A stretch of DNA of 64,000 bases from Chitinophaga sp. LS1. Lineage in GTDB: Bacteria; Bacteroidota; Bacteroidia; Chitinophagales; Chitinophagaceae. This document shows, piece after piece, positions 61,852 through 64,000 of the stretch. Position numbers and translations under genes: made by a program. The DNA lies in contig NZ_CP128362.1 in the NCBI RefSeq assembly GCF_034274695.1, positions 1,550,001 through 1,614,000 of the forward strand, read 5' to 3'. The notes beneath the pieces are model-generated. The model was not told the DNA's origin, ran no database searches, and worked only from the letters and a program-made list of their open reading frames with translations. The number at the start of each line of letters is the position of its first letter. The stretch's first letter is position 1.

Positions 61852-63210
61852 TTATTCATTACCCTTCAGCTCTTTCCATTTGATCTTACGGCTAAAGAAC
61901 ATTACGATAGCAAGTATAATGAATAATCCAAGGCTACCCATCAGTAAAGACAAGTCTTCGGCACGGAGAATGACATAAATAGCCCCATACAATATAACTA
62001 ATACTCCACCAATGCCACTACCAACACGGAAATTGTTAAAGATACTTGCGGTGTATGCGGTGACAAGAACAATGGTCATACCACTTGCAATCAGGTAGGC
62101 AATACCGAAATTCAATTGTTCTGCCAGGGCGATTAATAAGGTATAGAAAAGCACGAGCGCAAACCCAATGAGGATATATTGTAGTGGATGTACATACAGA
62201 CGCTGGAGTAATTCAATAAAGTAGAAAACAAGGAATGAAAGGCCGATAATGAGGATAGCGTATTTTACCGCGCGGGTAGATTGTTGATAGCCATCGACAG
62301 GCAGGAACAGCTTGATACCAAAATCATAGCTACGGAGGTTGACCTCATCTTTTGTGGTCAGAGATTGGGGGAAGTTGCGGTTCAGGTGAGATACCTGCCA
62401 GGCGGCGGTAAAGCCGGTAGATTTGACAACGGATTTCACAGGCAGGAACTGACCATCGAACTGGGGATTGGCCCAGTTGGAGGTGATATTGACCTGGGTA
62501 GTTTTACCAACAGGAGAGAAGTGCACCTGACCGGAGCCACGAAGATCAAGATTTATAGAAAAATTACCTGCCGTCCAGCCACTATCAGTTTTGGTCAATG
62601 GTATTCTTGCCTGCATCCCATTATTAAATACACTCTGGATGGTTACACCTGGAGAGAAGAGGTAGTCTTTGCCATTGAGCTGCATATTTGGTTGGTTACT
62701 GATACCTCTCATATCACTGACGCCTACAGCAATGACAGCTTCATTGATCAGCAATTTATCTGCAGGAATGTCTGTGGTAAGGGGCGCAAAGTTGCCACTC
62801 ACCTGAAGATGAGAACTGTATACAACGGTTTCATAAATGCCACGGTGGCGCATTTCGGGTAGCAGTTCGCCATTGATGCTCAGTTTATCGGGCAGGAAGA
62901 GGGCGTAAGCGCGATGACCAGGGGTATCTAGATATGGAATGATGATAATAGGGCCGGTGAGGGTTTGGGCTTCGCCCCATTTACTACTGATTTCGGCCGT
63001 TGCTTCGTCACTACGTTGTTCTCTTTCCCTGATCAGGTTCATGATCATAGCAGTGGGAATGAGGAGCACGAGGACAAGGAAGCCGATGATGACGGCTTTG
63101 ATAGCGTAAGCGTATCTTTTCATAAAGGAGTTTTTTCCAGGTAAAATATCTTCCCCTGGGGCAGGAGAATAGCTCTCCTGTCCTGCATTTGCAAGATGTT
63201 GATGTTCCAT
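61852..63210 (-). CDS. creD: CreD-like inner membrane protein
   Basis: 452 residues. Cytosolic N-terminus, one membrane span (AIKAVIIGFLVLVLLIPTAMIMNLI), a large periplasmic region with the family motif EISSKWGEAQTLTGPIIIIPY and the DMRGISNQPNMQLNGKDYLF strand, then five clustered C-terminal spans (RAVKYAILIIGLSFLVFYFIELL; LVLFYTLLIALAEQLNFGIAYLIASG). CreD confers colicin tolerance in E. coli under CreBC. No CreBC pair is here; a small winged-helix regulator is encoded 53 bp upstream instead. Confidence 0.9.
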   Translation of the reverse strand: MEHQHLANAGQESYSPAPGEDILPGKNSFMKRYAYAIKAVIIGFLVLVLLIPTAMIMNLIREREQRSDEATAEISSKWGEAQTLTGPIIIIPYLDTPGHRAYALFLPDKLSINGELLPEMRHRGIYETVVYSSHLQVSGNFAPLTTDIPADKLLINEAVIAVGVSDMRGISNQPNMQLNGKDYLFSPGVTIQSVFNNGMQARIPLTKTDSGWTAGNFSINLDLRGSGQVHFSPVGKTTQVNITSNWANPQFDGQFLPVKSVVKSTGFTAAWQVSHLNRNFPQSLTTKDEVNLRSYDFGIKLFLPVDGYQQSTRAVKYAILIIGLSFLVFYFIELLQRLYVHPLQYILIGFALVLFYTLLIALAEQLNFGIAYLIASGMTIVLVTAYTASIFNNFRVGSGIGGVLVILYGAIYVILRAEDLSLLMGSLGLFIILAIVMFFSRKIKWKELKGNE

Positions 63211-63263
63211 GATTATTTTCTTTTAAAGTGCTTTGAATTTCAAAGTATAGGGATAAAAAAAAT

Positions 63264-63569
63264 TTACTCGATAGAGCGAATCATATTTTCAAGCGCAGCG
63301 AGGTGGCCTTTGAAAGCTTTTTCGCCTGCTTTGGTGATTTGATAAGTTGTATTTGTTTTGCGGCCGATGAAGCCTTTGTGCACTTTGAGATAACCGTTTT
63401 CTTCCAGTGTATTCAGGTGTGAGGCCAGGTTACCGTCGGTGAGTTCCAACATTTGTTTCAAATCGTTGAAGCTGACTTCCTCATTGACTATAAGAATACT
63501 CATGACACCAAGACGGATCCTGCTGTCGAAGATTTTATTCAGATTACCTATGGGATTGTTTATGGCCAC
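63264..63569 (-). CDS. Small winged-helix transcriptional regulator
   Basis: 101 residues, a single winged-helix domain: FDSRIRLGVMSILIVNEEVSFNDLKQML, the recognition helix TDGNLASHLNTLEENGYLKVHKGF, and a wing with RKTNTTYQITKAGEKAF. This is the HTH_34-type MarR/PadR-like fold. Directly upstream of creD on the same strand. Likely controls this transcript, by inference from adjacency. Confidence 0.88.
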   Translation of the reverse strand: MAINNPIGNLNKIFDSRIRLGVMSILIVNEEVSFNDLKQMLELTDGNLASHLNTLEENGYLKVHKGFIGRKTNTTYQITKAGEKAFKGHLAALENMIRSIE

Positions 63570-63621
63570 TGCTTAACAGATTCAAAAGTTCAATTAATAT
63601 AGCCTTGCTGTCAGAGAGTGA

Positions 63622-64000
63622 TTACTCTTCTGATTCAGCATTGCGTTCATACTTCCACCACATCATCACGCCGTATACGATGTGTAATACACCGAAACCG
63701 AGGGCCCAAAAATACAGACCACGACGCAAATAGAAAACATTGATTATCCCCAGTATGATTTGAGCGATCCCAAAGTATTTGATATCTCTGAATGTATACT
63801 TGCTGGCGTTGACCAGTGCCAGTCCATAAAAGAGGAGGCAGGCGGGGGCCACGAGTACTTCAAAATTATTATAGACCATTCCGGCTATGAATGCAGCGCC
63901 GGCTACCATGGGGATGAGTCCACTATAGAAAACGTTGCGGGAGGTTTTGCCAAAGATGGAAGCGCCATCTTTATTGGCTTTGCGCCAGGTAAAGTAGATG
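63622..64000 (-). CDS. Four-span membrane protein, cut by window end
   Basis: The frame remains open to the window edge (codons for YFTWRKANKDGASIFGKTSR precede the first Met at 63909), so the gene is partial. Visible helices: VFYSGLIPMVAGAAFIAGMVY, VLVAPACLLFYGLALVNA, YFGIAQIILGIINVFYL and ALGFGVLHIVYGVMMWWKYE. No enzyme motif. It lies 52 bp upstream of the winged-helix regulator and may open the creD operon. Confidence 0.75.
   Translation of the reverse strand, partial: IYFTWRKANKDGASIFGKTSRNVFYSGLIPMVAGAAFIAGMVYNNFEVLVAPACLLFYGLALVNASKYTFRDIKYFGIAQIILGIINVFYLRRGLYFWALGFGVLHIVYGVMMWWKYERNAESEE

Overview
The window looks like a chromosomal segment of a Bacteroidota species, most likely a Chitinophagaceae member close to Chitinophaga. 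The evidence is two SusC/SusD pairs, a T9SS type B sorting domain, DUF2490, DUF3078 and PepSY-like secreted proteins, a bacterial GGGP synthase, TAnnTTTG-type -7 promoter elements, and the gene order ileS followed by a dksA-like gene. No phage, insertion sequence, CRISPR array, rRNA or tRNA was recognised. Most genes are housekeeping or envelope functions, and intergenic structure is unusually rich.

Layout. 1-3.4 kb: 3' part of a susC, its susD, and a DUF2490 gene. 3.5-5.7 kb: two minus-strand envelope genes, then a gene-poor AT-rich stretch of about 1.1 kb with a two-tier stem-loop. 5.7-12 kb: GGGP synthase, a LytS/LytTR-type two-component pair, a 63-bp tandem repeat, dxs and a PaaE-like reductase. 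12-19 kb: mostly minus-strand stress and envelope genes (Dps, OsmC, YceI, AraC, ScpA, DUF3078, MscL, PPK2). 19-31.3 kb: EamA transporter, frr, a WecA/TagO-type transferase, a transketolase N-terminal half, lolC/E-like permease, rbfA, an ABC exporter, a histone-H1-tailed DksA-like protein and ileS. 31.5-38.5 kb: a PepSY-like protein, a Cys-rich AraC regulator, a structured 397-bp spacer, an AsmA-like envelope protein and gyrB. 38.6-46 kb: a complete susC/susD pair, a SIMPL protein and a lectin/PKD/T9SS protein. 46-57 kb: mfd, FNR, glyS, YihY, MazG-like, dtd, a multispan membrane protein, arfB and a flippase. 57-64 kb: an MBL hydrolase, a giant TolB-like/barrel protein, and a minus-strand unit of membrane protein, winged-helix regulator, creD and dgkA.

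The most notable gene is ileS. Its class I HIGH signature reads GIHH, the swapped motif associated with mupirocin hyper-resistant IleRS2, and no second ileS is visible here. The most notable non-coding features are three. First, a recurrent class of very long, near-perfect hairpins (arms 17-28 bp, loops 0-4 nt, unrelated sequences) sits at gene ends. Second, an 11-bp phased repeat array that inverts on itself lies between the Cys-rich AraC gene and the AsmA-like gene. Third, short tandem duplications extend across gene 3' ends (PaaE-like, dtd). For mfd and glyS the -7 element lies only 7-8 nt before the start codon, which predicts leaderless or nearly leaderless mRNAs.

Limits: all family names come from reading translated sequence, not from database searches. 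Start codons were chosen by signal peptide position, family N-terminus or promoter position.
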